Shown here piece after piece: positions 44,524-53,551 of a stretch of DNA of 64,000 nt. Each line of letters begins with the position of its first letter. Within the stretch, counting starts at the first letter, position 1. Origin of the DNA: CAYJNO01 sp964371715 (GTDB lineage: Bacteria > Bacillota_I > Bacilli_A > Erysipelotrichales > Erysipelotrichaceae); NCBI GenBank assembly GCA_964371715.1, contig CAYJNO010000010.1, forward strand, positions 1-64,000, written 5' to 3'. Both the position numbers and the translations under genes were made by a program. The notes below the pieces were generated by a model that saw only the letters and a list, made by a program, of their open reading frames with translations, ran no database searches and was not told the origin of the DNA.

Positions 44524-45774
44524 ATGAAAAAATTATTAACAAAAGTATCTGTATTATTATTATCAAGTTTATTAATTGTTGGATGTGGAGAAAGTGCAAC
44601 AGAAAATCCAGATACAAAAAAAATCGTTTATGCACCAATGTGGGCACAAGAAGAAGCACAAGGTCAAGTTATTGCTGAAGCTGCTGAAGCATTCACTGCA
44701 GAAACAGGAATCGAAGTTGAAATTTTATGGACAACAGCTAGAGATAACAAAAACACTGTAGGACCTTCTATCGATGCTGGAGAAACAATTGACTTATTTG
44801 ATGGAGATATGCGTTATGTAGCTACTGATGGAGATTGGAATCAATATGCATTAGATTTAACTACATTATATGAAAATTCAGATGTTTATGGAAACTTAAA
44901 TGAAGCTTTAATTAACATTGCTAAAAACCAAGATGGTGGAAAATTAACTACGATTCCTTACCAACCAGCAATGTTTACTGTAATGGTAAATAAAACTGCT
45001 TGGGAAGCTGCTGGATTAACTAGCTACCCGGAAACTTGGGAAGATTTCATCATTGCTTGTCAAGCATTAGTTGATGCTGGATATATCCCATTAACAACTG
45101 ATGATGCTTATATGCCTGCTACATTCGGAGTATTAATGACTCGTGTTGCTGGTGTTGAAACAGCTTATGAAGTTGCAGGTGGAGATGTAACTAACCCTGC
45201 GGTATTCCAAACAGCTCAAGTAATTGAGGATTTAGCAAAACTTGGATATATTGATCCTGCTGCTGAAGGTAACGCATACCCTGCAGGACAACAAGATTTA
45301 GCAAGTGGTAAAGTTGCTATGTACATCAATGGTACTTGGTTACCAAATGAAGTACGTAACCAAGTTCATGATGGATACACTTGGGGAGCATTCTCATTAC
45401 CAGCAATTACTGAAAATGGAGCTTCTACAGAATCGAATGTAATTACTGCTCAAGGATTTGTAATCAATAAAGATACTGCTTATCCAGAAGAAACATTCCA
45501 ATTCATCCAATACTTAACTAGTGGTGAATGGGATCAAAAATTAGCAGATAATACATTTGGTGTTCCTGCAAGTAATGATGCAACATGGCCTGTAGAATTA
45601 ACTGATGCTAAAGCAGTATTAGATAATTCAACTGTTACATTTGAGTGGGGAGCTCGTATGGAAAACAATGCAGACTTAGCTGCTGCTATCAAAACTTTAA
45701 TGCCACAATTAATTGCTCAAAAAATTGATGCACAAACATTTGCTGATGAATTAGCAAAGGTAACTGTTAACTAA
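44524..45774 (+). CDS. Carbohydrate ABC importer substrate-binding lipoprotein
   Basis: 416 residues, SBP_bac_1 type. The lipobox LIVGC gives a lipidated cysteine at residue 21. The body has DGDMRYVATDG, YPETWEDFIIACQALVDAGY, SGKVAMYINGTWLPNEV and FIQYLTSGEWDQKLA, usual for oligosaccharide-binding proteins of the CUT1 group. Its G+C is visibly higher than its neighbours and codons such as GGA, GCT and AAC are frequent, as in highly expressed secreted proteins. AGGGGA precedes the ATG. A terminator-like hairpin follows before the permeases. Confidence 0.93.
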   Translation: MKKLLTKVSVLLLSSLLIVGCGESATENPDTKKIVYAPMWAQEEAQGQVIAEAAEAFTAETGIEVEILWTTARDNKNTVGPSIDAGETIDLFDGDMRYVATDGDWNQYALDLTTLYENSDVYGNLNEALINIAKNQDGGKLTTIPYQPAMFTVMVNKTAWEAAGLTSYPETWEDFIIACQALVDAGYIPLTTDDAYMPATFGVLMTRVAGVETAYEVAGGDVTNPAVFQTAQVIEDLAKLGYIDPAAEGNAYPAGQQDLASGKVAMYINGTWLPNEVRNQVHDGYTWGAFSLPAITENGASTESNVITAQGFVINKDTAYPEETFQFIQYLTSGEWDQKLADNTFGVPASNDATWPVELTDAKAVLDNSTVTFEWGARMENNADLAAAIKTLMPQLIAQKIDAQTFADELAKVTVN

Positions 45775-45782
45775 AAATCTTT

Positions 45783-45810
45783 AAAGGGTGAGTAAAGTCA
45801 TCCTTTTTTT
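45783..45810 (+). terminator. Internal terminator between binding protein and permeases
   Basis: AAAGGGTGA and TCATCCTTT pair (one G-T) around GTAAAG and run into seven T bases, directly before the permease ribosome binding site AAAAGGAGGG. Partial termination would give more binding protein than permease. Confidence 0.8.
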
Positions 45811-45825
45811 AAAAGGAGGGAATTT

Positions 45826-46755
45826 ATGAAAAGTTTTAAAAGAAAATCAGTAAAAGAAGCAAGTCCATTAATGCTTGTTGTCTTTTTATCCCCTGCTATC
45901 TTAACATTTCTAGCTCTATATGCTTATCCAGCATCAAGAACCTTTATTATGAGCTTCTTTGATGTTAGAAATGTTACAGATCCTATTAGCACTTGGTCAT
46001 TTAATGGTATTACAAATTATTTAAATGCCTTTAGTTCTCAATTATTTGTAACTTCATTATCAAACCTTGCGAAGTTATGGTTTTTTGGAGGTATTATAGT
46101 AATGTTTTTCGCATTACTATTTGCAGTAATTTTAACTAATAATATTAAAGGTAAAACATTCTTTAGAAGTATGATTTATATGCCTAATATGATATCAGCT
46201 GTTGCAATGGGAACTATGTGGTTGTATTTTGTATTTAATAAAGACAGTATTGGACTATTAAATGGTATTTTAACCTCATTAGGATTTGAAAATGTCCTAT
46301 GGTTATCACCAACATTTAAATTTGGAAGTATGTTAGTTGCATATTCTTTTGGATCTATTGGTTATCACATGTTAATTTTCATAGGTGGAATCGATAGAAT
46401 CGGTAAGGAATATTATGAAGCTGCAAGAATTGAAGGAGCATCATTATCACAACAATTCTTCAAAATAACATTACCTTTATTAAAAGGATCTATTAGAACA
46501 AACTTAATTATGTGGACTGTAAGTTCAGTTAGCTTCTTTATTTGGGCACAAGTATTTGATCCAATCAACTTATCTAATGAAACTGTATTCCCATTAAACT
46601 ATATGTATCAAACAGTATTTGGTGGAGGATTCTCTGCTGGTGCTTTAAAAGATAGTGGTGTTGGTGCTGCTATTGGTGTAATGATGGCTATTTTAGTTAT
46701 CTTAGCCTTTATTGGTACAAACTTCATTGTAAAAAATGATGATGTTGAATTTTAG
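45826..46755 (+). CDS. Carbohydrate ABC importer permease 1
   Basis: 309 residues with six membrane segments, MalF-like. SPAILTFLALYAYPASRTFI near the start, FFRSMIYMPNMISAVAMGT in the middle, and the EAA loop YYEAARIEGASLSQQFFKIT near 198 are the CUT1 pattern. AAGGAGGG lies 5 bases before ATG. Confidence 0.93.
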   Translation: MKSFKRKSVKEASPLMLVVFLSPAILTFLALYAYPASRTFIMSFFDVRNVTDPISTWSFNGITNYLNAFSSQLFVTSLSNLAKLWFFGGIIVMFFALLFAVILTNNIKGKTFFRSMIYMPNMISAVAMGTMWLYFVFNKDSIGLLNGILTSLGFENVLWLSPTFKFGSMLVAYSFGSIGYHMLIFIGGIDRIGKEYYEAARIEGASLSQQFFKITLPLLKGSIRTNLIMWTVSSVSFFIWAQVFDPINLSNETVFPLNYMYQTVFGGGFSAGALKDSGVGAAIGVMMAILVILAFIGTNFIVKNDDVEF

Positions 46756-46764
46756 GGGGTAATT

Positions 46765-47613
46765 ATGGTTAAAAAACAAAAAAAATTAAATATTGCTTTA
46801 ATTCCTGGATATACTTTGGCTACTTTATGGGTTGCCTTTATCTTTATAATTGTAGGATGGGTATTCTTCGCTTCTTTTTCGACTACAAAAGAAATATTAT
46901 CAGGTAATTTATTCGCTTTTGAAACAGGATTTCACTTTGAAAACTATATTAAAGCATGGACAACTCAAAATATTGGTTTATTCTTTTTAAACTCAGTATT
47001 TTATACGACAATTTCTTGTACATTAGTTATATTCATTAGTGCACCTGCAGCTTATGTACTATCTCGTTTTAAATTTAAATTCAATGGATTAATTCAGGCT
47101 TGTTTTGCAGGAGCTTTAGGTATACCTGTAATTATGATAATTATGCCTTTATTTTCTATTGTAACTGCACTTGGTTTATCTAATAATAGAGCATTAATCA
47201 TCTTCTTTTATGTAGCAATGAGTGTACCATATTCAATTGTCTTTCTATTATCATTCTTTAAAAACTTATCATTTACTTTTGAAGAAGCTGCAGCAATTGA
47301 TGGTTGTGGACCATTTCAAACATTTTGGAAGATTATGTTCCCATTAGCTCAACCAGGTATTGTAACACTTACTATTTTTAATTTTATTACTATTTGGAAT
47401 GAATTCTTTATGTCTAGTTTATTTGCTAGTAAAGAAAGCGTTAGACCAATTGCTGTCGGTCTATATAACATTGTAAAAGGGATGCAATACTCAAATGATT
47501 ATGGCGGATTATTTGCTGCTGTTATAATTGTCTTTTTACCAACATTTATAATTTATATTTTCTTATCTGAGAAAATTGTTGCTGGTGTCACTGGCGGAGC
47601 AATAAAAGGATAG
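46765..47613 (+). CDS. Carbohydrate ABC importer permease 2
   Basis: 282 residues, MalG-like, six membrane segments. The EAA loop reads FEEAAAIDGCGPFQTFWKIM and VTLTIFNFITIWNEFFMSS follows. It forms a heterodimer with permease 1. No ATPase gene follows; the next gene is a dehydrogenase. GGGGG precedes the ATG. Confidence 0.93.
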   Translation: MVKKQKKLNIALIPGYTLATLWVAFIFIIVGWVFFASFSTTKEILSGNLFAFETGFHFENYIKAWTTQNIGLFFLNSVFYTTISCTLVIFISAPAAYVLSRFKFKFNGLIQACFAGALGIPVIMIIMPLFSIVTALGLSNNRALIIFFYVAMSVPYSIVFLLSFFKNLSFTFEEAAAIDGCGPFQTFWKIMFPLAQPGIVTLTIFNFITIWNEFFMSSLFASKESVRPIAVGLYNIVKGMQYSNDYGGLFAAVIIVFLPTFIIYIFLSEKIVAGVTGGAIKG

Positions 47614-47629
47614 TTAAAAGGAGAATCCA

Positions 47630-48901
47630 ATGAAACAAAAAACTATGATTTTAATAGGAGCTGGTAATAGAGGAACATTTGCTTATGCAAGTTATGCTCT
47701 AGAATGCCCTAATGAAGCAAAATTTGTTGGTGTATGTGAACCAAATGAAGAAAAAAGAAATTACTTTAAAGAATTACATAATATTCCAGCTGAAAATGTA
47801 TATACTTCATGGGAAGATATACTAAAAAAAGAAAAATTTGCAGATGCAGTTATTATTGCTACACAAGATAACTTACATGTTGAGCCATGTCTTAAAGCTC
47901 TAGAAAAAGGCTATGATGTATTATTAGAAAAACCAATGGCTGATAATATTAAAGATTGTCTAAAAATTCAAGATGCTGTAAGCAAATCAGGTAGAACTTT
48001 AGCTATTTGTCATGTATTAAGATATACAAACTTCTTTACTACATTAAAACGTTTACTAACTGAAAAAGTTATTGGTGAAGTCATGAATATTGAATATAGT
48101 GAAAATGTTGCCTATTGGCACTATTCTCATAGTTTTGTTAGAGGTCCTTGGGCAAATGAAGATGATTCTACACCATTTATGGTTGCCAAATCATGTCATG
48201 ATATGGATATATTATCATGGTTAATTGATGCTAAATGTACAAATCTTTCATCATTTGGAAGCTTAAAGTTTTATAATAGAGCTCATCAACCCAAAGATGC
48301 TACTGATCGTTGCCTTGATGGATGTCCACATTATACGACATGTCCATTTAGTGTTAAAAACATTTATTTTAGATCAACACCAGATGATGGACTAGTTCCA
48401 TTAATGAGAATGGTAAGTAGAGATTTATCAACTACAGCTATGTTAGATGCTTTAAAAACTAATCAATATGGCCGTTGTGTATTTGCTTGTGATAATAATG
48501 TTACTGATAATCAAATTGTTAATCTTAAATTTGAAAATGGTGTAATCGCCTCTTTTACATTATCAGCATTTACAAATGATAATTGTCGACGTATTAGAGT
48601 AATGGGTAGTGATGGAGAAATCATTGGTAAACTTGAAGCAAATGAATTAGAATACTATAAAATATCAACAAAAGAAAAATTTAAGATAAATATTGAAACT
48701 AATGCTTCAGGTCATAGTGGTGGTGATTTTGGTATCATGCAAAACTTTGTTAGACTATTAAATAATGAAGGATTAAATCTAACTGATAGTAAAAAATCTT
48801 TAGATAGTCATATCATGGCTTTTGCAGCAGATAAAGCTTGTAAAACAAACACTTTAATAAATATTGATGAATATATTGAGGATATTCGTAAATCAATGTA
48901 A
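47630..48901 (+). CDS. Gfo/Idh/MocA oxidoreductase with Cys-rich insert
   Basis: 423 residues, longer than the usual 330-390. The Rossmann motif GAGNRGTFAYASYA is at residues 8-21 and EKPMADN near 103. Near residue 225 lies RCLDGCPHYTTCPF, three cysteines and a histidine that could bind a metal or cluster; this insert is known in some family members. FVRGPWANEDDSTPFMVAKS and CHDMDILSWL hold the catalytic region with Lys and Asp-His. Its place at the end of the importer operon suggests it oxidises the imported sugar or its derivative (inositol-like or sugar-acid substrate, inferred). Confidence 0.88.
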   Translation: MKQKTMILIGAGNRGTFAYASYALECPNEAKFVGVCEPNEEKRNYFKELHNIPAENVYTSWEDILKKEKFADAVIIATQDNLHVEPCLKALEKGYDVLLEKPMADNIKDCLKIQDAVSKSGRTLAICHVLRYTNFFTTLKRLLTEKVIGEVMNIEYSENVAYWHYSHSFVRGPWANEDDSTPFMVAKSCHDMDILSWLIDAKCTNLSSFGSLKFYNRAHQPKDATDRCLDGCPHYTTCPFSVKNIYFRSTPDDGLVPLMRMVSRDLSTTAMLDALKTNQYGRCVFACDNNVTDNQIVNLKFENGVIASFTLSAFTNDNCRRIRVMGSDGEIIGKLEANELEYYKISTKEKFKINIETNASGHSGGDFGIMQNFVRLLNNEGLNLTDSKKSLDSHIMAFAADKACKTNTLINIDEYIEDIRKSM

Positions 48902-48908
48902 ATAAAAG

Positions 48909-48939
48909 ACCTTAGGATTTTTTAATCTTAAGGTTTTTA
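48909..48939 (+). terminator. Terminator of sugar importer operon
   Basis: ACCTTAGGATT and AATCTTAAGGT pair with one mismatch and lead to a T run. Confidence 0.87.
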
Positions 48940-48960
48940 TATTTATCGGAAATTATTTGC

Positions 48961-48966
48961 TATAAT
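48961..48966 (+). promoter_or_regulatory. Extended -10 promoter of phoPR
   Basis: TGCTATAAT, 20 bases before the phoP ATG at 48987. No good -35. Confidence 0.55.
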
Positions 48967-48986
48967 AGTATTAGAGGTAAAATAAT

Positions 48987-49664
48987 ATGATATATTGTGT
49001 AGAAGATGAAAAAAACATTGCAGAACTATTAAAATATGCTCTTGAAAGTTCAAACTTTGAAGTTAAAATTTTTGATACAATTTCAAGTTTTAAACAATCG
49101 TTAAATGAGTTACCAAAGCTAATCTTATTAGATGTTATGCTGCCTGATGGTAATGGAATAGAATTATTAAAGGAACTAAAAAATAATGAACAATACAAAG
49201 ATATTCCTATAATAATGCTCACTGCAAAAGGTAGCGAATTTGATAAAATATTAGGACTTGATACAGGAGCCGATGATTATGTCACAAAGCCTTTTTCTGT
49301 CATCGAATTAATATCTAGAATTAAAGCTGTTCTAAGACGTTTTAATAATGTTCGACCAGTTAAAGCAATGGATAGTATTTTAAGTATTTCAGGTCTAAAT
49401 TTAAACCCAGAAAAACATGAAGTATCTTTCAATAATAATAAAATCAAACTTACTTCAAAAGAATTTGAATTATTAAAAAAATTAATGTCTAATCCAAATA
49501 TAGTTTTAACAAGAGATACTTTATTAGAAGATATTTGGGGGTATGATTATTATGGAGAAACAAGAACTGTAGATGTACATATTAGATCATTGAGATCTAA
49601 ATTACCTTCAGAATTCAACAATATAAAAACAATTCATGGTGTTGGATATAAATTGGAGACATAA
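48987..49664 (+). CDS. phoP: PhoP/PhoB-type response regulator
   Basis: 225 residues. Receiver domain with acidic pocket VEDE (residues 5-8), phosphorylated D49 in LILLDVMLPDGNG, MLTAKGSE and the conserved Lys in DDYVTKPFS. OmpR-type winged helix with LTSKEFELLKKLMSNPN, LLEDIWGYDYYGETRTVDVH and IRSLRSKL. The phosphate role is inferred from the pst operon on the other strand and a PhoP-like box before pstS. GAGGT precedes ATG. It overlaps phoR by one base. Confidence 0.9.
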   Translation: MIYCVEDEKNIAELLKYALESSNFEVKIFDTISSFKQSLNELPKLILLDVMLPDGNGIELLKELKNNEQYKDIPIIMLTAKGSEFDKILGLDTGADDYVTKPFSVIELISRIKAVLRRFNNVRPVKAMDSILSISGLNLNPEKHEVSFNNNKIKLTSKEFELLKKLMSNPNIVLTRDTLLEDIWGYDYYGETRTVDVHIRSLRSKLPSEFNNIKTIHGVGYKLET

Positions 49665-50956
49665 TGAAAAAAAATCTATATTATTTATTATCAATTACAT
49701 CTATTATTCTAGTCGTAATCTGTTTTATTTTAGCTTTTACTCTATTTTATAATCACAGTTATGATACTTTTACTAACGATATCAAAAAGCAAACTGAATC
49801 ACTTAAAGATTATATGGATTCAAATCAAGTTATAGATTATCAATCAGCCCACCTCTTTCAATATCGAATTACTTTGATTAATGAAGATGGAAGTGTAATC
49901 TATGATAATCAAAAAGATAATCTTGAAAATCACAGTAATCGTGAAGAAGTTATTGAAGCTTTTAACACGGGTATTGGTGAAGCCACTAGAAAATCCGACT
50001 CTGTAAATAAAGATTTATTTTACTATGCTTTATTATTAGATGATGGAAGTGTTATTAGAGTTTCTAATGATATTGAAAATGCAATAGCCTATTCAGATAG
50101 CTTTATAACATTCTTAATCGTCAGTATTATCTTATTAATAATTATCAATATTATTGTTGTTAATAGAATCTTAAATTACACACTAAGACCTATCTATGAG
50201 ATTGACTTAGATAATCCAAAAGATATAGAACAGTATCCTGAATTTAAACCCTTTATCGAGAAAATCAATTATCATACAGCTATTAGAAAAGAGTTTAGTG
50301 CAAACGTATCACATGAATTAAAAACACCACTACAAAGTATTTTAGGCTATTCAGAGTTAATTGCTAGTGGTATGGTTAAACAAGATGACATTGTTAATTT
50401 TAGTACTAAAATTAACGATGAAGCAAAACGTTTGAATTCTATGATTAATGATATAATTGAAATTTCTAAACTTGATGATAAACAACATACCTTAGAGCTA
50501 GTTAATACTAGATTAGATAATTTAATCCAAGACTCAATAAGCAAATATACCTTAAAAGCTCGTAATAAAAATATTGTAATCATTGATAGTTTAAAGCCGA
50601 TAAAACAAGCAACAAACATCTATATTTTTAATCGTATTATTAACAATCTTATTAGTAATGCAATTAAATATAATAAACATGAAGGTCGTATTTGGATTGA
50701 ACTTAAAGAAAATGAAAATACCATCACCCTTATAATAAAGGATAATGGTATTGGAATTAATAGTGATGACTTACCACGTATTTTTGAAAGATTCTTTAGA
50801 GCCGATAAATCTCATAATAGTCAAATCGATGGTAGTGGTCTTGGTTTAGCTATTGTAAAACATAGTGTTGAATTACTACAAGGTACAATTGATGTTACAA
50901 GTAAAGTAAATAAGCATACAACATTTATTATAACTTTTGATAAAAAACTAGTTTAG
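49664..50956 (+). CDS. phoR: PhoR-type sensor histidine kinase
   Basis: 430 residues. Membrane segments at about 5-28 and 145-165 enclose a 115-residue outer sensor. There is no clear HAMP or PAS domain between TM2 and the dimerisation helix. The H box NVSHELKTPLQ has His217; the N box NNLISNAIKYN, IKDNGIGI, FERFFRADKS and GSGLGLAIVKH follow. The 3' end overlaps the convergent phoU gene by 9 bases. Confidence 0.9.
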   Translation: MKKNLYYLLSITSIILVVICFILAFTLFYNHSYDTFTNDIKKQTESLKDYMDSNQVIDYQSAHLFQYRITLINEDGSVIYDNQKDNLENHSNREEVIEAFNTGIGEATRKSDSVNKDLFYYALLLDDGSVIRVSNDIENAIAYSDSFITFLIVSIILLIIINIIVVNRILNYTLRPIYEIDLDNPKDIEQYPEFKPFIEKINYHTAIRKEFSANVSHELKTPLQSILGYSELIASGMVKQDDIVNFSTKINDEAKRLNSMINDIIEISKLDDKQHTLELVNTRLDNLIQDSISKYTLKARNKNIVIIDSLKPIKQATNIYIFNRIINNLISNAIKYNKHEGRIWIELKENENTITLIIKDNGIGINSDDLPRIFERFFRADKSHNSQIDGSGLGLAIVKHSVELLQGTIDVTSKVNKHTTFIITFDKKLV

Positions 50957-51589
50957 TTCTAATAACTGACCTTTTACACAATAAATTATGTGTTCACAAA
51001 TATTTTTTGTATGATCTCCTGCTCTTTCATAATTTCTAATTATTGAAAAACTTGGGATTACTAATTTAATATCTGTATTAGTCTTTAAATAGTTTTCTAA
51101 AGTTTCTACTGTTTTAGCATATAATGCATTTATTTTCTTATCTTGCTTTGGTATTTCAAATGCAAAATCTGCATCATTATTATCATAAGCTGTAATAGCA
51201 TCATTAAACATATTAGTAAAGATATCTTTCATTTCAACAATATATGGATAGATATCTTTATTTATTTCTTGCCTTTTAATTACTAATTCAACAATGTTTT
51301 TTGAGTAGTCTGCAATTCTTTCCATTTCATTAGCAATCTTAATTGCACCAATTACTGCTCTTAAATCTTTAGCGAATGGTGATAATAGAGCTAATGATTC
51401 TAAAGCTAAAGAATTTATTTCTTCATCATATGCATTTACATATTCATCCATCTTGATAACTTCTAAAGCTTTAGCACTATCACTCTCTAAAATTGCTTCT
51501 AATGCTAAATTATGCATAGTAATTACTTTAGAGCTCATTTGGATGACTTTTTCTTTTATTACTTTATTTATTTCGTCTTGTCTTACCAT
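50948..51589 (-). CDS. phoU: PhoU phosphate signalling protein
   Basis: 213 residues, two PhoU three-helix repeats: the first around MDEYVNAYDEEINSLALESL and LRAVIGAIKIANEMERIADY, the second around IPKQDKKINALYAKTVETLE and FSIIRNYERAGDHTKNICEH. The E..RI.DY and ER.GDH motifs are the metal-binding signatures. It connects the Pst transporter to PhoR. It is last in the pst operon and ends in overlap with phoR, so neither has a terminator between. Confidence 0.95.
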   Translation of the reverse strand: MVRQDEINKVIKEKVIQMSSKVITMHNLALEAILESDSAKALEVIKMDEYVNAYDEEINSLALESLALLSPFAKDLRAVIGAIKIANEMERIADYSKNIVELVIKRQEINKDIYPYIVEMKDIFTNMFNDAITAYDNNDADFAFEIPKQDKKINALYAKTVETLENYLKTNTDIKLVIPSFSIIRNYERAGDHTKNICEHIIYCVKGQLLELN

Positions 51590-51592
51590 ATT

Positions 51593-52348
51593 TTAACCAA
51601 ACCTTCCTGTAATATAATCTTCTGTTCTTTGATCTTTTGGGTTTTGGAATATTACATTTGTTTGATCATATTCTACAATTTCACCCATTAAGAAAAATGC
51701 AGTATAATCACTGATTCTAGCTGCTTGTTGCATTGAATGAGTCACGATTACTATCGTATAATCTTCTTTTAATTCATTGATTAATTCTTCTATTTTTGCT
51801 GTAGCAATTGGGTCTAATGCACTTGTTGGTTCATCCATTAAGATTACTTCAGGTTTCATTGCTATTGCTCTTGCAATACATAATCTTTGTTGTTGTCCAC
51901 CAGATAATCCTAAAGCACTATCAGTTAAACGATCACTTATTTCATCATATAAAGCTGCTTTTTTTAATGATGAAATTACAATTTCATCTAATACCTTTTT
52001 ATCTTTTACACCTTGGCATTTTGGTCCATAAGCAACATTATCATAAATACTCATTGGAAATGGATTAGGTTTTTGAAATACCATTCCTACTTTAATACGT
52101 AAATCAACAACATCCTGCTTTGGATCATAAATATTTTCACCCTTTAATTCAATAGTTCCATCAACCTTACAAATTTCTATTAAATCATTCATTCTATTTA
52201 AACATCTTAAAAATGTTGACTTACCGCAACCTGATGGTCCAATAAATGCTGTTACTTTATTATGATTTAAATCTAAATTAATATTTTTTAATGCTTGTTT
52301 TTGTCCATAATATAAATCTAAATCTTTTATACTAAATATTTTTTCCAT
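51593..52348 (-). CDS. pstB: Phosphate ABC importer ATPase PstB
   Basis: 251 residues. Walker A GPSGCGKST near residue 37, CLNRMNDLIE, VFQKPNPFPMSIYDNVAYGP (the PstB-specific Q-loop), signature LSGGQQQRLCIARAIA and Walker B ILMDEPTSALDPIA. It lies 8 bases after pstA and 3 before phoU. Confidence 0.97.
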   Translation of the reverse strand: MEKIFSIKDLDLYYGQKQALKNINLDLNHNKVTAFIGPSGCGKSTFLRCLNRMNDLIEICKVDGTIELKGENIYDPKQDVVDLRIKVGMVFQKPNPFPMSIYDNVAYGPKCQGVKDKKVLDEIVISSLKKAALYDEISDRLTDSALGLSGGQQQRLCIARAIAMKPEVILMDEPTSALDPIATAKIEELINELKEDYTIVIVTHSMQQAARISDYTAFFLMGEIVEYDQTNVIFQNPKDQRTEDYITGRFG

Positions 52349-52356
52349 AAGTTCTC

Positions 52357-53550
52357 CTAAAATGCTTTAGTCATTTTTTTACCAATGACTTTAACTACAA
52401 TATTTAATATTAATACAATAATTAATATTATTAATGAAATCGCCGCAGCTAATTCAAAATTTGGTTGTTCATTTGACATAAATGACCAAATCATTAACGA
52501 TAATGATGTTCCTTGTGTCAATATTGATGGAGAATCACTAATAAATGTTCCCATCGTATATACAAGAGCAGCACTCTCACCAATTACTCTACCAATTGAT
52601 AATAATACTCCTGTTAAGATACCATCAATGCAACATGGTAATACTACTTTAAAAATTGTTTGTGTTTTAGTTGCCCCTAATGATAAGGATGCATCTCTTA
52701 ACCCTTGTGGTACAACTAACAATGCTTCTTCTGTTGATTTAATTATTGTTGGTAATAAGATAATAGACATTGTTAATCCGCCAAGTAAAATTGAAGTTGT
52801 TTGTGCTCCCATAAGTTGTGTTATTGGGAATAATACACTTACTCCCATTAATCCATAAACAATACTTGGTACCCCTGTTAGTGTTTCAATACCTGTTCTA
52901 ATTAAATTATTAAATTTTGATTTAGAAGCATATTCTCTTAAGTAAACAGCACTCATAATACCAACTGGAATAGCTATTAATAATGAAATTACTATTAAAT
53001 ATGCTGTCGCAATTAATGAGCCCTTAATTCCACCACCTTGGGTTTTAATATACATTGAACTAATTGTAGTTGCTTCATCTAATTTCTCAACTATAGTGCT
53101 AGCATCCTGCTTCAGCATAGTGCCTGCTATACCAAAACTTCCTTCACTATCTTGATAATCTATTTTTTCAATTATATCACCTTGATTTAAGTATATTTCT
53201 TTTCCTAAATCATCACCAGCTGTTGTATTTATTATATACTTTAGTGGTGAATTTTCATCAATATATTCAATGATTACTAAATCTTGCTTTTGAGCATTAG
53301 TGTAATCACTTAATGCTATACCCCAATTTTCTGAAAAGTTATCATATCCAGGATTTTCAAATTGTTCAACTCCATTATCTTCAACACTACCAAGATAGTT
53401 ATTTGACCAATAATTTCCTGTTAATAAATCTAAGCTTAATAAACTTGACCCTTTAATTATTAAATAACCAATAATACTAATTAGAATAAATACACTAATT
53501 GCACTACTTAAGTATGTAATAAAGTTTAAATATTTATCATGTTTTCTCAT
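52357..53550 (-). CDS. pstA: Phosphate ABC importer permease PstA with extracellular insert
   Basis: 397 residues, about 110 more than usual. TM1 is at 13-33. Residues about 50-172 then form a polar outer segment before the normal core starts at QGGGIKGSLIATAYLIVIS. The insert has PDZ-like spacing: VIIEYIDENSPLKYI near 92, NQGDIIEKIDYQD near 122, then SFGIAG and DASTIVEKLDEATTISSMYI near 149. The core has the EAA loop GLRDASLSLGATKTQTIFKV. It acts with PstC, PstB and PstS. The insert could sense or bind a peptide or the cell wall; that is inference. Confidence 0.92.
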   Translation of the reverse strand: MRKHDKYLNFITYLSSAISVFILISIIGYLIIKGSSLLSLDLLTGNYWSNNYLGSVEDNGVEQFENPGYDNFSENWGIALSDYTNAQKQDLVIIEYIDENSPLKYIINTTAGDDLGKEIYLNQGDIIEKIDYQDSEGSFGIAGTMLKQDASTIVEKLDEATTISSMYIKTQGGGIKGSLIATAYLIVISLLIAIPVGIMSAVYLREYASKSKFNNLIRTGIETLTGVPSIVYGLMGVSVLFPITQLMGAQTTSILLGGLTMSIILLPTIIKSTEEALLVVPQGLRDASLSLGATKTQTIFKVVLPCCIDGILTGVLLSIGRVIGESAALVYTMGTFISDSPSILTQGTSLSLMIWSFMSNEQPNFELAAAISLIILIIVLILNIVVKVIGKKMTKAF

Positions 53551-53551
53551 C

